Shown: positions 26,241 to 34,759 of the stretch, one piece after another
How the letters are laid out: each line of letters begins with the position of its first letter
Position numbering within the stretch: the first letter of the stretch is position 1
Assembly: GCF_914271545.1 (NCBI RefSeq)
Contig: NZ_CAJZAH010000001.1
Coordinates: 124,001-188,000 of the forward strand
Reading direction: 5' to 3'
From: Cupriavidus respiraculi
Lineage (GTDB): Bacteria > Pseudomonadota > Gammaproteobacteria > Burkholderiales > Burkholderiaceae
Length of the DNA: 64,000 bases
Position numbers and translations under genes: made by a program
The notes under the pieces: generated by a model
Databases searched by the model: none
Seen by the model: only the letters and a program-made list of their open reading frames with translations
Told to the model about the DNA's origin: nothing

Positions 26241-27941
26241 ATGGTGGCGCTTTTTGGGCTGGACGCGGCACGCCCCGCTCCGGCCTGGGGCTGGGGCGCG
26301 GCGGTATCCCCCCCAGGCTTGCGTGCCTGCTGGCTACGTGTTTTCGCCGCGCTGGTGCTGGCTCTGTCGGCCACCGCCTGTGCCAGCCTGCCTCAGGACG
26401 TGCCGCGCAAGCCGTCCACCGCGCTGTCCGACCCTGGCGCGACGCCGCTGGGCCGGCTTACGGCGCAGAGCGCGCCCGACCCGGCGCTGTCCGGTTTCCA
26501 TCTTGTCGCCTCGGGCGAGGAGGCGTTCGGCACCCTGATGACGCTGGCCGACCGCGCCACTCGTACGCTGGACCTGCAGTACTACATCGTTGAAGCCGAC
26601 GAGTCTTCCCGCGAGATTTTGCTGCGCGTGCGGGCCGCGGCCGAACGGGGCGTCCGGGTTCGCATGCTGGTCGACGACCTGCACAGCGACGGCAAGGATA
26701 TCGGCTTCCTGCGCTTCGCCAAGCATCCCAATATCGAAGTCCGCCTGTTCAACCCGTTCCCCGCGGGGCGATTCTCGAAGGTCACGCGCATGCTGAGTTC
26801 CGCGGCGGACGTTCGCCGGGTGAACCGGCGCATGCACAACAAGGTCTTCATCGCTGACAACGCGCTGGCCATGACGGGCGGGCGGAACATCGGCAACGCG
26901 TATTTCCTGCGCGCGCCGGATACCAATTTCGTGGACCTGGACGTGATCGTGGCGGGGCCGGCGGTGCGCGAGCTCTCCGCGGCCTTCGACGAATACTGGA
27001 AGAGTCCTTTCGCGTTCCCGGTCGAGTCGCTGGCCAACCCGAACAACGCCCCGGCCAACCCGGGGGTGGGCGCCGCGGCGGCGTCTTCGCCTGCCGCGCA
27101 GGCCAACGCCAACGGGGAACAGGCGGTGCTGGACGAGGACGCGGAACGCAAGCGGCTGGAAGAGCGCGGCATGACCCCGCCCAAACGCATCGACCCGGGC
27201 GCCAGCTTCCTCGCCCGCCAGATCCGGAGCAACAAGCTGTCGCTGGAGTGGGCCAAGGCCAGCGTGCTGGTGGACGATCCCGCCAAGGTGTCGCCGCAGA
27301 AGACGCCCGACAGCGGCGACACGCTGGCCGACGAGCTCGCGCGGATGATCGCCAACGCCAAACAGGAGGTCATCATCATTTCGCCGTATTTCGTGCCGGG
27401 CAAGGAAGGACTGAAGCTGTTGTCCGACCTCGCCGCACGCGGCGTGAAGATCCGGGTGCTGACCAATTCGCTGGCGGCCACCGATGCGCCCATTGTCCAC
27501 GTCGGCTACAAGCGCTACCGGACCGATCTGCTGAAGGCCGGCGTGGAATTGCACGAGCTCAAATCGCGGCTGAACCGGCCGCAGAAGGCGGTCGGCGACT
27601 TCAAGTCTTCGCAGGCGAGCCTGCACGTCAAGGCGGCGGTGGTGGATCGCAGCAATCTGTTCGTCGGCTCGATGAACTTCGATCCGCGCTCGGTCACCCA
27701 GAACACCGAGACCGGCATCATCGTGCGCAATGCGCGGCTCGCGGGGCAGGTCGAGCAGCTCTTCAGCGGATCGGTCGGGGAGAACAGCTATCTGCTGCGC
27801 CTGTCGGACCAGGGCAAGCTGCAATGGGTGGATGGCGAGGGCGACAAGGCGGTGGTGCACGACATCGAGCCCGATACAACCTGGTCGCAGCGCTTCTGGC
27901 TTAACGTGCTGTCGCCGTTCACGCCCGAGGAACTGCTGTAG
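26241..27941 (+). CDS. Phospholipase D family lipoprotein (cardiolipin-synthase/YmdC-like)
   Basis: This 566-residue protein has two HKD catalytic motifs: HNKVFIADNALAMTGGRNIG and HVKAAVVDRSNLFVGSMNFDPRS. Its N-terminal signal ends in a lipobox-like LSATAC, so it is probably a periplasm-facing lipoprotein. PLD-family proteins of this type act as cardiolipin synthases (ClsC/YmdC-like) or phospholipases. A low-complexity Ala/Asn insertion (about 265-295) separates the two halves. A 31-residue arm precedes the hydrophobic core of the signal, so the true start may be further in. Confidence 0.88.
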   Translation: MVALFGLDAARPAPAWGWGAAVSPPGLRACWLRVFAALVLALSATACASLPQDVPRKPSTALSDPGATPLGRLTAQSAPDPALSGFHLVASGEEAFGTLMTLADRATRTLDLQYYIVEADESSREILLRVRAAAERGVRVRMLVDDLHSDGKDIGFLRFAKHPNIEVRLFNPFPAGRFSKVTRMLSSAADVRRVNRRMHNKVFIADNALAMTGGRNIGNAYFLRAPDTNFVDLDVIVAGPAVRELSAAFDEYWKSPFAFPVESLANPNNAPANPGVGAAAASSPAAQANANGEQAVLDEDAERKRLEERGMTPPKRIDPGASFLARQIRSNKLSLEWAKASVLVDDPAKVSPQKTPDSGDTLADELARMIANAKQEVIIISPYFVPGKEGLKLLSDLAARGVKIRVLTNSLAATDAPIVHVGYKRYRTDLLKAGVELHELKSRLNRPQKAVGDFKSSQASLHVKAAVVDRSNLFVGSMNFDPRSVTQNTETGIIVRNARLAGQVEQLFSGSVGENSYLLRLSDQGKLQWVDGEGDKAVVHDIEPDTTWSQRFWLNVLSPFTPEELL

Positions 27942-28077
27942 CCGAGGCACAAAGACAACGCCGGGCAGCGCTTGCACGCTGACCGGCGTCGTTTGATGCT
28001 GGAACGCTCCCCTGTGGCGGCATGCCTGCCGCCCTGCTTGGTCTTGTCTGCTGTCTGTCGGTCTGCCGACGACTCGA

Positions 28078-28209
28078 TTACTTGTGGCGATCCGCGGCGC
28101 CTTCCAGCTTCTGGCCACCTCGCTGGATATCCTGACCCAGTCCGGCCATGGTGTTGCAGCCGGCCAGCAGCGTGGCAAACAGAACGCACCAGATCCATCC
28201 TTTTTTCAC
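28078..28209 (-). CDS. Entericidin-like small lipoprotein
   Basis: A GTG start at 28209 opens a 43-residue peptide: MKKGWIWCVLFATLLAGC is a signal with lipobox LAGC, and the mature peptide NTMAGLGQDIQRGGQKLEG matches the entericidin A/B family pattern (CNTxxGxGxDxxxxGxxIe). A GGAG ribosome site lies just upstream. Entericidins are tiny outer-membrane lipoproteins described as an antidote/toxin pair in enteric bacteria; elsewhere they are usually single and stress-induced. It is convergent with the PLD gene. Confidence 0.85.
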   Translation of the reverse strand: MKKGWIWCVLFATLLAGCNTMAGLGQDIQRGGQKLEGAADRHK

Positions 28210-28327
28210 AACGGACTCCTTTCGCTGAGTTCAAAAAACTGGCGCAATTCTACCGTTACTTTTTGCCTTGCCGGTGCCCGCGCGAAGGGGGCGATGTGCC
28301 ATTTTGTAACGCCCGGTTGTCGGGCGG

Positions 28328-28828
28328 CTACACGTAGGCGATCAGGCGGCCGGCGCAGATGACGAGGGTCCAGGTCAGCAGCGACAGCAGCGCGCAGGCG
28401 CGCGTGATGGCGGGCGGGGCGGCATCGACGTTCCAGCTTCGGCCCGGGGCGTCGAGCGTGCGGTACGGACGGACATGGAAATAGAGGGCGTTGGCCAGGC
28501 CAAGCGCGATCAACGCCAGCTTGACCAGGAAGGCGCGGTTGGTTGCCAGTTCGTCGGCATGCGCCAGGAACAGCAGCACGCCGCTGGCGACGATGGCGAC
28601 AAAGGCGCCGATGGTCCACGGCAGCACGTGGCGCAGCAGCGTGGTGACCGGCAGGGCGCGGGCCGCGCCCGCCAGCCGCAGGTCGACCACCGCGATGGTG
28701 CCGAACAGCAAGGCCATGCCGGTCAGGTGCACGATTTCGATGGCGGGGTAGGCCCAGGCGGAAGTGCGCAGCGCCGCCGATATCGGCAGCGCTGCCATCT
28801 GTGCCCCGAAGTCGGCGAGCGTCGTCAC
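28328..28828 (-). CDS. DUF6644-like integral membrane protein
   Basis: This 166-residue protein has four hydrophobic segments (around 30-50, 70-88, 98-115 and 140-160) and conserved-looking His residues in EIVHLTGMALLFG and RHVLPWTIGAF, which could bind haem or metal. The family name is from memory. The gene lies 42 bp after the DUF6152-like gene on the same strand; the two commonly occur together. The function is unknown. Confidence 0.68.
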   Translation of the reverse strand: MTTLADFGAQMAALPISAALRTSAWAYPAIEIVHLTGMALLFGTIAVVDLRLAGAARALPVTTLLRHVLPWTIGAFVAIVASGVLLFLAHADELATNRAFLVKLALIALGLANALYFHVRPYRTLDAPGRSWNVDAAPPAITRACALLSLLTWTLVICAGRLIAYV

Positions 28829-28870
28829 GAAGGCGGATGCGCGGGCGGCGTTCGCGGCCGGCGAACCGGC

Positions 28871-29233
28871 TCAGCGCAGCTCGACGGTCTGCCCGTCGAG
28901 CTTGATGCGTTCCACGCGCATTTCGTTCGCGTCTTCCTTGCTGGGATAGCCGACCAGCGTGACCTCGCGTCCGACCGCGACCTTTTCCTGCGTGGCGCCG
29001 CGCGCCTGCATGCGGGAAATCGGCGCGAGGATCGCGAACCAGCGCTTGCCGCCGGCTTCGACGCGGATGGTGGCGTGGGGATTTTCGTAGCGGCTCTCGA
29101 CCACCTTGCCGGTGACCTCGACCGGCTTGCTGTCGTCGTAGCTGGACCAGCCGTGGTGGGCGCTGGCGGGGCCGGCGAGGGCGGCCAGCGACAGGGCGGC
29201 GGTCAGGGCGGCGGTGCGGAAGGGGAGGGACAT
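28871..29233 (-). CDS. DUF6152-like periplasmic protein
   Basis: This 120-residue protein has a clear Sec signal (RTAALTAALSLAALAGPASA) and a mature start HHGWSSYDDSKPVEVTGKV, the hallmark of DUF6152 proteins. The rest is a small beta-rich OB-like domain (VTLVGYPS, RVERIKLDGQ). The His pair at the mature N-terminus may bind metal. It probably works with the membrane protein encoded next to it. The function is unknown. Confidence 0.75.
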   Translation of the reverse strand: MSLPFRTAALTAALSLAALAGPASAHHGWSSYDDSKPVEVTGKVVESRYENPHATIRVEAGGKRWFAILAPISRMQARGATQEKVAVGREVTLVGYPSKEDANEMRVERIKLDGQTVELR

Positions 29234-29324
29234 GGCGGATCTCCGGGCGGCGGCGAAACGGGAATGCCAGTATAGCCGCGGGTCTCCGCCCGGTGGTGAC
29301 GGCGGCGCGTCGGCGCCGCCGCGC

Positions 29325-30638
29325 TCAGCCGGTGGTATCCGGCTCCGGGCCGTCCTCGGTCGGCAGCGGGGCCGCCAGCACCTTGTCGATGCGCTTGCCG
29401 TCCATGTCGATGATCTCGAACTTCCAGCCGCCCCAGCTCACGGCGTCGGCCGTCTGCGGCAGGCGCCCCAGCAGCAGCAACAGCATGCCGGACAGCGTGT
29501 GGTAACGCTCCTTGTCTTCCTCGGGCACCATGCGCAGGCCGATGCGGTCCTTCAGCTCGGGAATCGGGATCAGGCCGTCGAGCAGCCACGAGCCGTCGTC
29601 GCGCTGCACCGCCCACTCGTCGCCGGCGATGTCCGGCTTGAACTCGCCGGTAATGGCCTCGATCAGGTCCTGCAGCGTCACGATGCCGAGCACCTCGCCG
29701 TACTCGTCGATGACGAAGGCCATCTGTCCGCCCGAGGAGCGGAAGTTCTCCAGCAGCTCCATGCCGGTGACGCTCTCCGGCACGTAGACCGGGGTCTGCA
29801 TCACGCCGGCCAGGTCGGGGTCCTCGCCGCGCAGCTTGCGCGCCAGCAACTGCCGGGCGCTGACCACGCCGAGCACATCGTGCATGCCGCCGCGCACCAC
29901 CGGGAAGCGCGAGTGGTCCGATTCCTCGATCCGGCGCAGGTTGTCTTCCAGCGGCAGGTCCAGGTCCAGGCAGACGACATCCCCGCGCGGCACCATCAGC
30001 GAGGTGAGCTGGCGGTCGTCGAGGCGGAACACGTTGCGCACCATGGTGTGCTCGTGCCGCTCGATCACGCCGGCTTCCGAGCCCTCCACCAGCAGGGCAT
30101 GGATTTCCTCTTCGGTGACGACCGGGCCGGCGCCCGACTTCACGCCGAGCAGCCGCAGGACCAGCCGCGTGGAGCCGGACAGCAGCTTGACGAACGGTTT
30201 GGAGGCGATGGCCAGCCAGGCCAGGGGCCGGGCCACCAGGCGCGCGATGACTTCGGGCGCGAGCTGGCCGAGCCGCTTGGGCACCAGTTCGCCAAGCACG
30301 ATGGAGAAATAGGTCAGGCCCGCCACCACGATGGCGGTAGCCACATAGCCGGCGGTAGGCTGCTGCATGCCCAGGCCCTGCAGCCACAGGCCGAGCGGCT
30401 GCGCCAGCGTGGCTTCGCCGACCACGCCGTTGAGCACGCCGATCGAGGTAATGCCGATCTGCACGGTGGACAGGAAGCGCGTGGGATCCTCGCCCAGCTC
30501 GATCGCGGCGATCGCGCCGCGGTCGCCTTCCTCGACATATTTCTGCAGCCGGGCTCTGCGAGCCGTCACCAGGGCGATCTCGGACATGGCGAACACGCCG
30601 TTCAACAAGATCAGCGCCAGCAGTATGGCTATTTCCAT
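29325..30638 (-). CDS. CNNM/CorC-type hemolysin family protein (CBS domains)
   Basis: This 437-residue protein has the DUF21/CNNM membrane domain (MEIAILLALILLNGVFAMSEIALVTARR, SIVLGELVPKRLG), two CBS domains (about 205-325) and a C-terminal transporter-associated domain. Proteins of this family (YtfL, YoaE, CorB/C) take part in Mg2+ or Co2+ efflux or polyamine tolerance; the old name hemolysin is misleading. ATG 30638 gives the usual family N-terminus. Confidence 0.9.
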   Translation of the reverse strand: MEIAILLALILLNGVFAMSEIALVTARRARLQKYVEEGDRGAIAAIELGEDPTRFLSTVQIGITSIGVLNGVVGEATLAQPLGLWLQGLGMQQPTAGYVATAIVVAGLTYFSIVLGELVPKRLGQLAPEVIARLVARPLAWLAIASKPFVKLLSGSTRLVLRLLGVKSGAGPVVTEEEIHALLVEGSEAGVIERHEHTMVRNVFRLDDRQLTSLMVPRGDVVCLDLDLPLEDNLRRIEESDHSRFPVVRGGMHDVLGVVSARQLLARKLRGEDPDLAGVMQTPVYVPESVTGMELLENFRSSGGQMAFVIDEYGEVLGIVTLQDLIEAITGEFKPDIAGDEWAVQRDDGSWLLDGLIPIPELKDRIGLRMVPEEDKERYHTLSGMLLLLLGRLPQTADAVSWGGWKFEIIDMDGKRIDKVLAAPLPTEDGPEPDTTG

Positions 30639-30778
30639 CAGGCAGCGCGCCCTATGCGCGCAGGAGTTGTACGGGCCCAAAGCATAACATCGGCGTCAGG
30701 CGGGGCCGGCGCCCGGAAGCGGTGGCGATTACCTGAAAGGTCATCGCGGCGCTGCGGCCGTCGTGCTGTAATCACGGC

Positions 30779-31687
30779 ATGGACACCCTGACCCCCGGCT
30801 CCGAAACCGCCGTCGACTTCCCCGGCCTGCTGCGCTACTGGCGCGGCAAGCGCGGTTACAGCCAGCTCGCCCTGTCGCTCGCGGCGGGCGTCTCCCAACG
30901 GCATATCAGCTTCCTCGAATCCGGCCGCGCCCGGCCCAGCCGCGAGATGATCCTCGCGCTGGCCGACCGGCTCGGCGTGCCGCTGCGCCAGCGCAACCGG
31001 CTGCTGCTCGCGGCCGGCTTCGCGCCCGCCTACAGCGAGCATGGCCTGGGCGAGCCGCCGCTGGAGATGGTGCGGCACGCCATCTCGCTGATCCTGGCCA
31101 AGCAGGAGCCGTACCCGGCCGTGGTGCTGGACCGCTTCTGGAACATGATCGAGGGTAACGACGCCTACCGGCGCATGCTGGACGTACTGCTCGATGGGCA
31201 TCCGCCGGCGATGCTGCACATGCCCGGCGCCGGCGAACGCATCAACCTGATGCTGTCGGTGTTCGATCCCGAGGGCTTGTGGTCCCGTATCGTCAATGCC
31301 AGGCAGGTCGGGCGCTACCTGCTGCGACGGGTCTGGCAGGAACTGCAGGCGCAGGCGCACGACCAGACCGCGCGCCAGATCTTCGCCCGCATCGCCCAGT
31401 GGCATCCCGACATGCTTGGGCCGGCCGGCACGCCGAGGATGGACGACGAGGCCGCCGAAGGTCCGTTGCCGCCGGTACTGCCGGTCGCGCTCGATGCGCC
31501 GGGCTTCCGCGCGTCGCTGTTCTCCACGCTGACCACGCTGGGTAACGCGCACGACGTCACGCTGCAGGAGCTGCGCATCGAGTGCTTCTTCCCGGCCGAC
31601 GATGCCTCCCGCGAAGCGATGGAAGCGCTCGCCGGCGGCGCGGCCCAGGCACGGCAGCATGATAGGCGCGCGGCTCAGAAGCGGTAG
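30779..31687 (+). CDS. XRE-family regulator with MmyB-like ligand-binding domain
   Basis: This 302-residue regulator has an N-terminal XRE helix-turn-helix (SQLALSLAAGVSQRHISFLESGRARPS, about 28-55) and a C-terminal PAS-like MmyB domain (from about residue 95, FWNMIEGNDAYRRML then DPEGLWSRIVNA). MmyB-type domains bind fatty-acid-like ligands, and members often control a nearby oxidoreductase. No such partner is adjacent here. The last 13 bp overlap the convergent pagL gene. Confidence 0.9.
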   Translation: MDTLTPGSETAVDFPGLLRYWRGKRGYSQLALSLAAGVSQRHISFLESGRARPSREMILALADRLGVPLRQRNRLLLAAGFAPAYSEHGLGEPPLEMVRHAISLILAKQEPYPAVVLDRFWNMIEGNDAYRRMLDVLLDGHPPAMLHMPGAGERINLMLSVFDPEGLWSRIVNARQVGRYLLRRVWQELQAQAHDQTARQIFARIAQWHPDMLGPAGTPRMDDEAAEGPLPPVLPVALDAPGFRASLFSTLTTLGNAHDVTLQELRIECFFPADDASREAMEALAGGAAQARQHDRRAAQKR

Positions 31688-32289
31688 CGCAGATAGACGG
31701 TGTGGAAGTCCGTGCCGGGATTCGGGGTCTTGATGCCGGCATTGGAGATGTGCTGGTAGCGGTAGCCCGCGGCGAAGCGCTGGTCGCGCCCGTAGGCCAC
31801 GCCGATGCCCGCCATGTCGGAGAACTGGAAGGCGGTGGAGTACGTATGGTCGTCGGAGGTGCGCGTATCGGTGAGCAACCGCACGCCGATCGACAGCTCC
31901 AGGAATGGGACCCAGTTGTGGCGCTGCCAGGCCAGGCGGAAGATCGGTGAGAGGCCGAATTCCCACGGGTTGCGCGGGTTGTTGTCGCTGGTGCTGCGCC
32001 AGCGGGCGACGTTGGCCTCCCAGTTCAGGCCCAGCCGGAAACCGTCCGGGTTGCCCCAGCCGAAGCCGGAGTCCCAGGCCAGCGCCAGCTCCACCTTCTC
32101 GATGTCGTGCTTGCTGTCGACCGCGTAGCCGAGCTGGACCGAGGGGTCGGCATGCGCGGCGGCCGCCGTGAGCAGTGCGGCGGCGAGTCCCGCCCGGCAG
32201 GCCAGCCGCCGGCGGCTCGGGTGGCGCAGCGACGCGGTCGCGGGCAGGCGGAAGAAGGGCGCGGGAAGGCGGGGCGGGCACGGGATCAT
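31675..32289 (-). CDS. pagL: Lipid A 3-O-deacylase PagL
   Basis: This 204-residue protein has a signal peptide ending HA-DPS and a beta-barrel body ending in Phe (YLRYRF), typical of outer-membrane proteins. The active-site motif YQHISN carries His and Ser of the PagL triad. At the position of the acidic residue (14 after the His) there is Asp where Pseudomonas PagL is described with Glu. PagL removes the 3-O acyl chain of lipid A. ATG 32289 gives a signal peptide of normal type with a long basic n-region. It overlaps the 3' end of the MmyB-type gene. Confidence 0.85.
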   Translation of the reverse strand: MIPCPPRLPAPFFRLPATASLRHPSRRRLACRAGLAAALLTAAAAHADPSVQLGYAVDSKHDIEKVELALAWDSGFGWGNPDGFRLGLNWEANVARWRSTSDNNPRNPWEFGLSPIFRLAWQRHNWVPFLELSIGVRLLTDTRTSDDHTYSTAFQFSDMAGIGVAYGRDQRFAAGYRYQHISNAGIKTPNPGTDFHTVYLRYRF

Positions 32290-32449
32290 GGCTGTCGGCG
32301 TGTGTGGAAAACGGTCGGCAGGCCCGCGTGGCGCGTCCCGCATGTTCCGTCTAGTTGTAGTACACGCGCGAATCGAACGCATATCGCCGTGATAACATTC
32401 CGCCGCCGAGGGGGCGGGCCGCCCGGTCCGTCCCGTCGGCAGTCGTCAC

Positions 32450-32604
32450 GTCTTCAGGGCGGGGTGAAAGTCCCCACCGGCGGTATGCCGCGCGCCATTG
32501 GCGCGCGACGAGCCCGCGAGCGCCCGTGCCGCAGCAGCGGTGCGGGGTCAGCAGATCTGGTGAGATGCCAGGGCCGACGGTCATAGTCCGGATGAAAGAA
32601 GATG
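32450..32604 (+). promoter_or_regulatory. FMN riboswitch (RFN element)
   Basis: The conserved RFN elements are visible in order: TCAGGGCGGGGTGAAAGTCCCC and CCGGCGGTA at the start, then GAGCCCGCGAGCGCC, then CAGATCTGGTGAGATGCCAG, GCCGACGGTCATAGTCC and closing GGATGAAAGAAGA. It binds flavin mononucleotide and switches off riboflavin synthesis. It lies 220 bp upstream of ribB, which it must control. The closing helix pairs the two ends (TCTTC with GAAGA). Confidence 0.95.
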
Positions 32605-32633
32605 GGCGGTGCTTGCCGTCGTTCGCCTGGCCG

Positions 32634-32658
32634 GCGAGCCATCCTCGCGATGGCTCGC
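32634..32658 (+). terminator. Strong hairpin downstream of the FMN riboswitch (expression platform candidate)
   Basis: GCGAGCCATC and GATGGCTCGC form a perfect 10-bp stem with loop CTCGC, extended on both sides by GC pairs (CCGG). It lies just after the aptamer and before ribB. No T-run follows, so it may act as a pause or Rho-dependent site rather than a classic terminator. Confidence 0.5.
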
Positions 32659-32823
32659 GCCGGGGCGCGCGTGTCCGCGGCCGATCGGTCCGCGCCATGC
32701 CATCGCGCCTCGCCCGGCAGCGTCGTGCCTTCGTGCGGGCCATCGGTCCGTACGTCCGGCATGCCGTCGCGCAACTCCGCTGATCCCCTGAAACGCCCAA
32801 TCATCTGTTTCAAGGAGCGTTTC

Positions 32824-33552
32824 ATGCTGTCCAATCTGTCCCCGCTGTCCGCGATCTCCCCGTCGCTGCTGTCCGAGTCGCCGGCCGGCGCCCTCGAGGC
32901 CGTCGTGCCCGAGGCCGATGCCCGTCCGCTGGAAGTCCGTATCGCGCAGGCGCTCGACGCCATGCGCGAAGGCCGCCCCGTCGTGCTGATGGACGACGAC
33001 GATCGGGAAAACGAAGCCGACCTGATTCTCGCCGCCGAGCGCCTGACGCAGGCGAACATGGCCATGCTGATCCGCGAATGCAGCGGCATCGTGTGCCTGT
33101 GCCTGACCCGCGACAAGGTCGCACGGCTCGGCCTGCGTCCGATGGTCGAGAACAACCGCAGCCGCCACGGCACCGCCTTCACGGTCTCCATCGAGGCCGG
33201 CACGGGCGTGAGCACCGGCGTCAGCGCGGCCGACCGCATCACCACCATCCGGGCCGCGATCGCCGACGACGCCGGTCCCGACGCCGTGGTCAGCCCCGGC
33301 CATGTGTTCCCGCTCGTGGCCGCCGAGGGCGGCGTGCTGGCGCGGCGCGGCCATACCGAAGGTTCGGTGGAGCTGGCGCGGATGGCGGGCCTGGCGCCGG
33401 CCGCCGTGCTGTGCGAGCTGATGAATCCGGATGGCACCATGGCAAGGCGGCCGGAGGCGCTGGCGTTCGCGCATATGTATGGGCTGCCGGTACTGACCAT
33501 CGCTGATCTTGTCGCGTGGCGCGAGCTGGAGGGCGCGGCGCTGCGCGCGTGA
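32824..33552 (+). CDS. ribB: 3,4-dihydroxy-2-butanone-4-phosphate synthase
   Basis: This 242-residue enzyme converts ribulose-5-phosphate to formate and dihydroxybutanone phosphate for riboflavin. [11 protein letters not shown] (acidic metal-binding loop), [22 protein letters not shown] and STGVSAADR are diagnostic. It lacks the GTP cyclohydrolase II half found in RibBA fusions. A 35-residue N-terminal extension precedes the catalytic domain. The start is set by AAGGAG 8 bp before the ATG. It is controlled by the FMN riboswitch upstream and is monocistronic as far as can be seen. Confidence 0.93.
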   Translation: MLSNLSPLSAISPSLLSESPAGALEAVVPEADARPLEVRIAQALDAMREGRPVVLMDDDDRENEADLILAAERLTQANMAMLIRECSGIVCLCLTRDKVARLGLRPMVENNRSRHGTAFTVSIEAGTGVSTGVSAADRITTIRAAIADDAGPDAVVSPGHVFPLVAAEGGVLARRGHTEGSVELARMAGLAPAAVLCELMNPDGTMARRPEALAFAHMYGLPVLTIADLVAWRELEGAALRA

Positions 33553-33667
33553 GGGGAAAAGCGCAGAAAAAGCGGGGAATGGCGGCTAAAAGGGCGGTCC
33601 AAGGGTGTCGCCGCGTGAACGCGTATGCGACAATGCGGCTGGTTTTGCCCGTCTCGCCTGTTCCGCC

Positions 33668-34315
33668 ATGCCGTTCTCCGCCGCTTTGCCCGCCGTCTTT
33701 CCCGCCATTCGTTCCACTGTCTCTCCCATCGCTCCCCGTGCAGCCTCTGCGGCATGGCGCGCGCGCGTCGCCCGCAGGGCCTTCGTCGCGCTGGTCGGCG
33801 CGGCGGCCTGCGCACCGCTGCAGGCCGAAACCGCCGCGGAGCCGGGCATCCGTCCCGCCGGAGCGGCCGCCGCGCTGTACGAATGCCAGGGCAGCAACGG
33901 CGGCATCGTCTTCCGGGCCTCGCCGCGCGAGGGATGCACGGCCGTCGCCGGGGGCGACCCCGCCACGCTGGACCCGCAGCGTTGGGTGCCGCTGATGGGA
34001 GCCAACGGCCTGATTTCCTATCTCGATCAACGCTCGGTGCGACGCTGGGGCAGCGAAGTCGGCGTGGTGCTGATGCGCAACGCCCCGTCGGGCGCGATCC
34101 GGACCGCCTCGGGCGAGCCGATCCGTTCCTCGCTGCGCCGCATGGTGCTCAACTGCGCCACGTCGATGTACACCTTGGTCGAGCAGACGCTGTTTCCCCG
34201 CCGCTTCGCGCGCGGGGAGGCGCTCTATACCATCCGTGCGTCGCACCGCGGCATGCCGCAGCCGGCCGCCTCAGGCACGGTGCCGGGCGAACTGCTGACG
34301 CGCTTCTGCCGCTGA
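33668..34315 (+). CDS. Secreted surface-adhesin-E-like protein
   Basis: This protein of about 215 residues has a long, basic signal region ending QAETAAE. The mature part has a Cys-containing N-terminal motif (YECQGSNGGIVFRASPREGC) and a domain resembling surface-adhesin protein E: WVPLMGANGLISYLDQRSVRR, VLMRNAP, MVLNCATSMYTLVEQTLF and a final RFCR. Related proteins are exported and poorly characterised. ATG 33668 is preferred over an in-frame upstream codon because it shortens an already long n-region. Confidence in the family is moderate. Confidence 0.62.
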   Translation: MPFSAALPAVFPAIRSTVSPIAPRAASAAWRARVARRAFVALVGAAACAPLQAETAAEPGIRPAGAAAALYECQGSNGGIVFRASPREGCTAVAGGDPATLDPQRWVPLMGANGLISYLDQRSVRRWGSEVGVVLMRNAPSGAIRTASGEPIRSSLRRMVLNCATSMYTLVEQTLFPRRFARGEALYTIRASHRGMPQPAASGTVPGELLTRFCR

Positions 34316-34357
34316 GCGCCGGCCGCCACGGCGCGGCCTATCCCGGCGCCCCGCGCG

Positions 34358-34759
34358 CTAGTCGCCGACGCGGCGCGACTTCCATTGGCCATTGGCCTGC
34401 TTGCAGAACCAGCCGGTCCAGCGTTCCTCGCTGGTGCCGCGCCTGAGTTCGGTCGTCATCCTGCGGCAAGGCTGTCCCTGATCCGTTCTGCTTTCCAGCG
34501 CCTTGATGGTGGCATGCACGGGCTCGCGCCGGCCCTGAGCGGGCGAAGTCCATTCCATCGTGTCGCCATCGGCCGTGCTTGCCAGCGCCTTGCCGGCCGC
34601 CTGCGAGAACGACTTGGCTTCGGCCTGGGTCATCGAGCCGACGACGGTATTGCTCATGTAGTTCTGCAGGTAGGCGTGTGCCGGGGCGCTGGCGAGAACG
34701 AGGGCGCCGGCTAGCGTGGCGGCAAGGCGAGCGGGTCGAACGGCGGGGCGAAACGGCAT
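34358..34759 (-). CDS. Periplasmic 17-kDa surface-antigen-like protein
   Basis: This 133-residue protein has a signal peptide (LAATLAGALVLASAPAHA). The mature part, MEWTSPAQGRREPVHATI then DQGQPCRRMTTELRRG then WFCKQANGQWKSR, resembles the C-terminal domain of rickettsial 17-kDa surface antigen-type proteins, with its Cys pair and G-x-C-R and dGxW pattern. The glycine-zipper part of that family is missing. It is convergent with the adhesin-E-like gene. Confidence 0.62.
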   Translation of the reverse strand: MPFRPAVRPARLAATLAGALVLASAPAHAYLQNYMSNTVVGSMTQAEAKSFSQAAGKALASTADGDTMEWTSPAQGRREPVHATIKALESRTDQGQPCRRMTTELRRGTSEERWTGWFCKQANGQWKSRRVGD

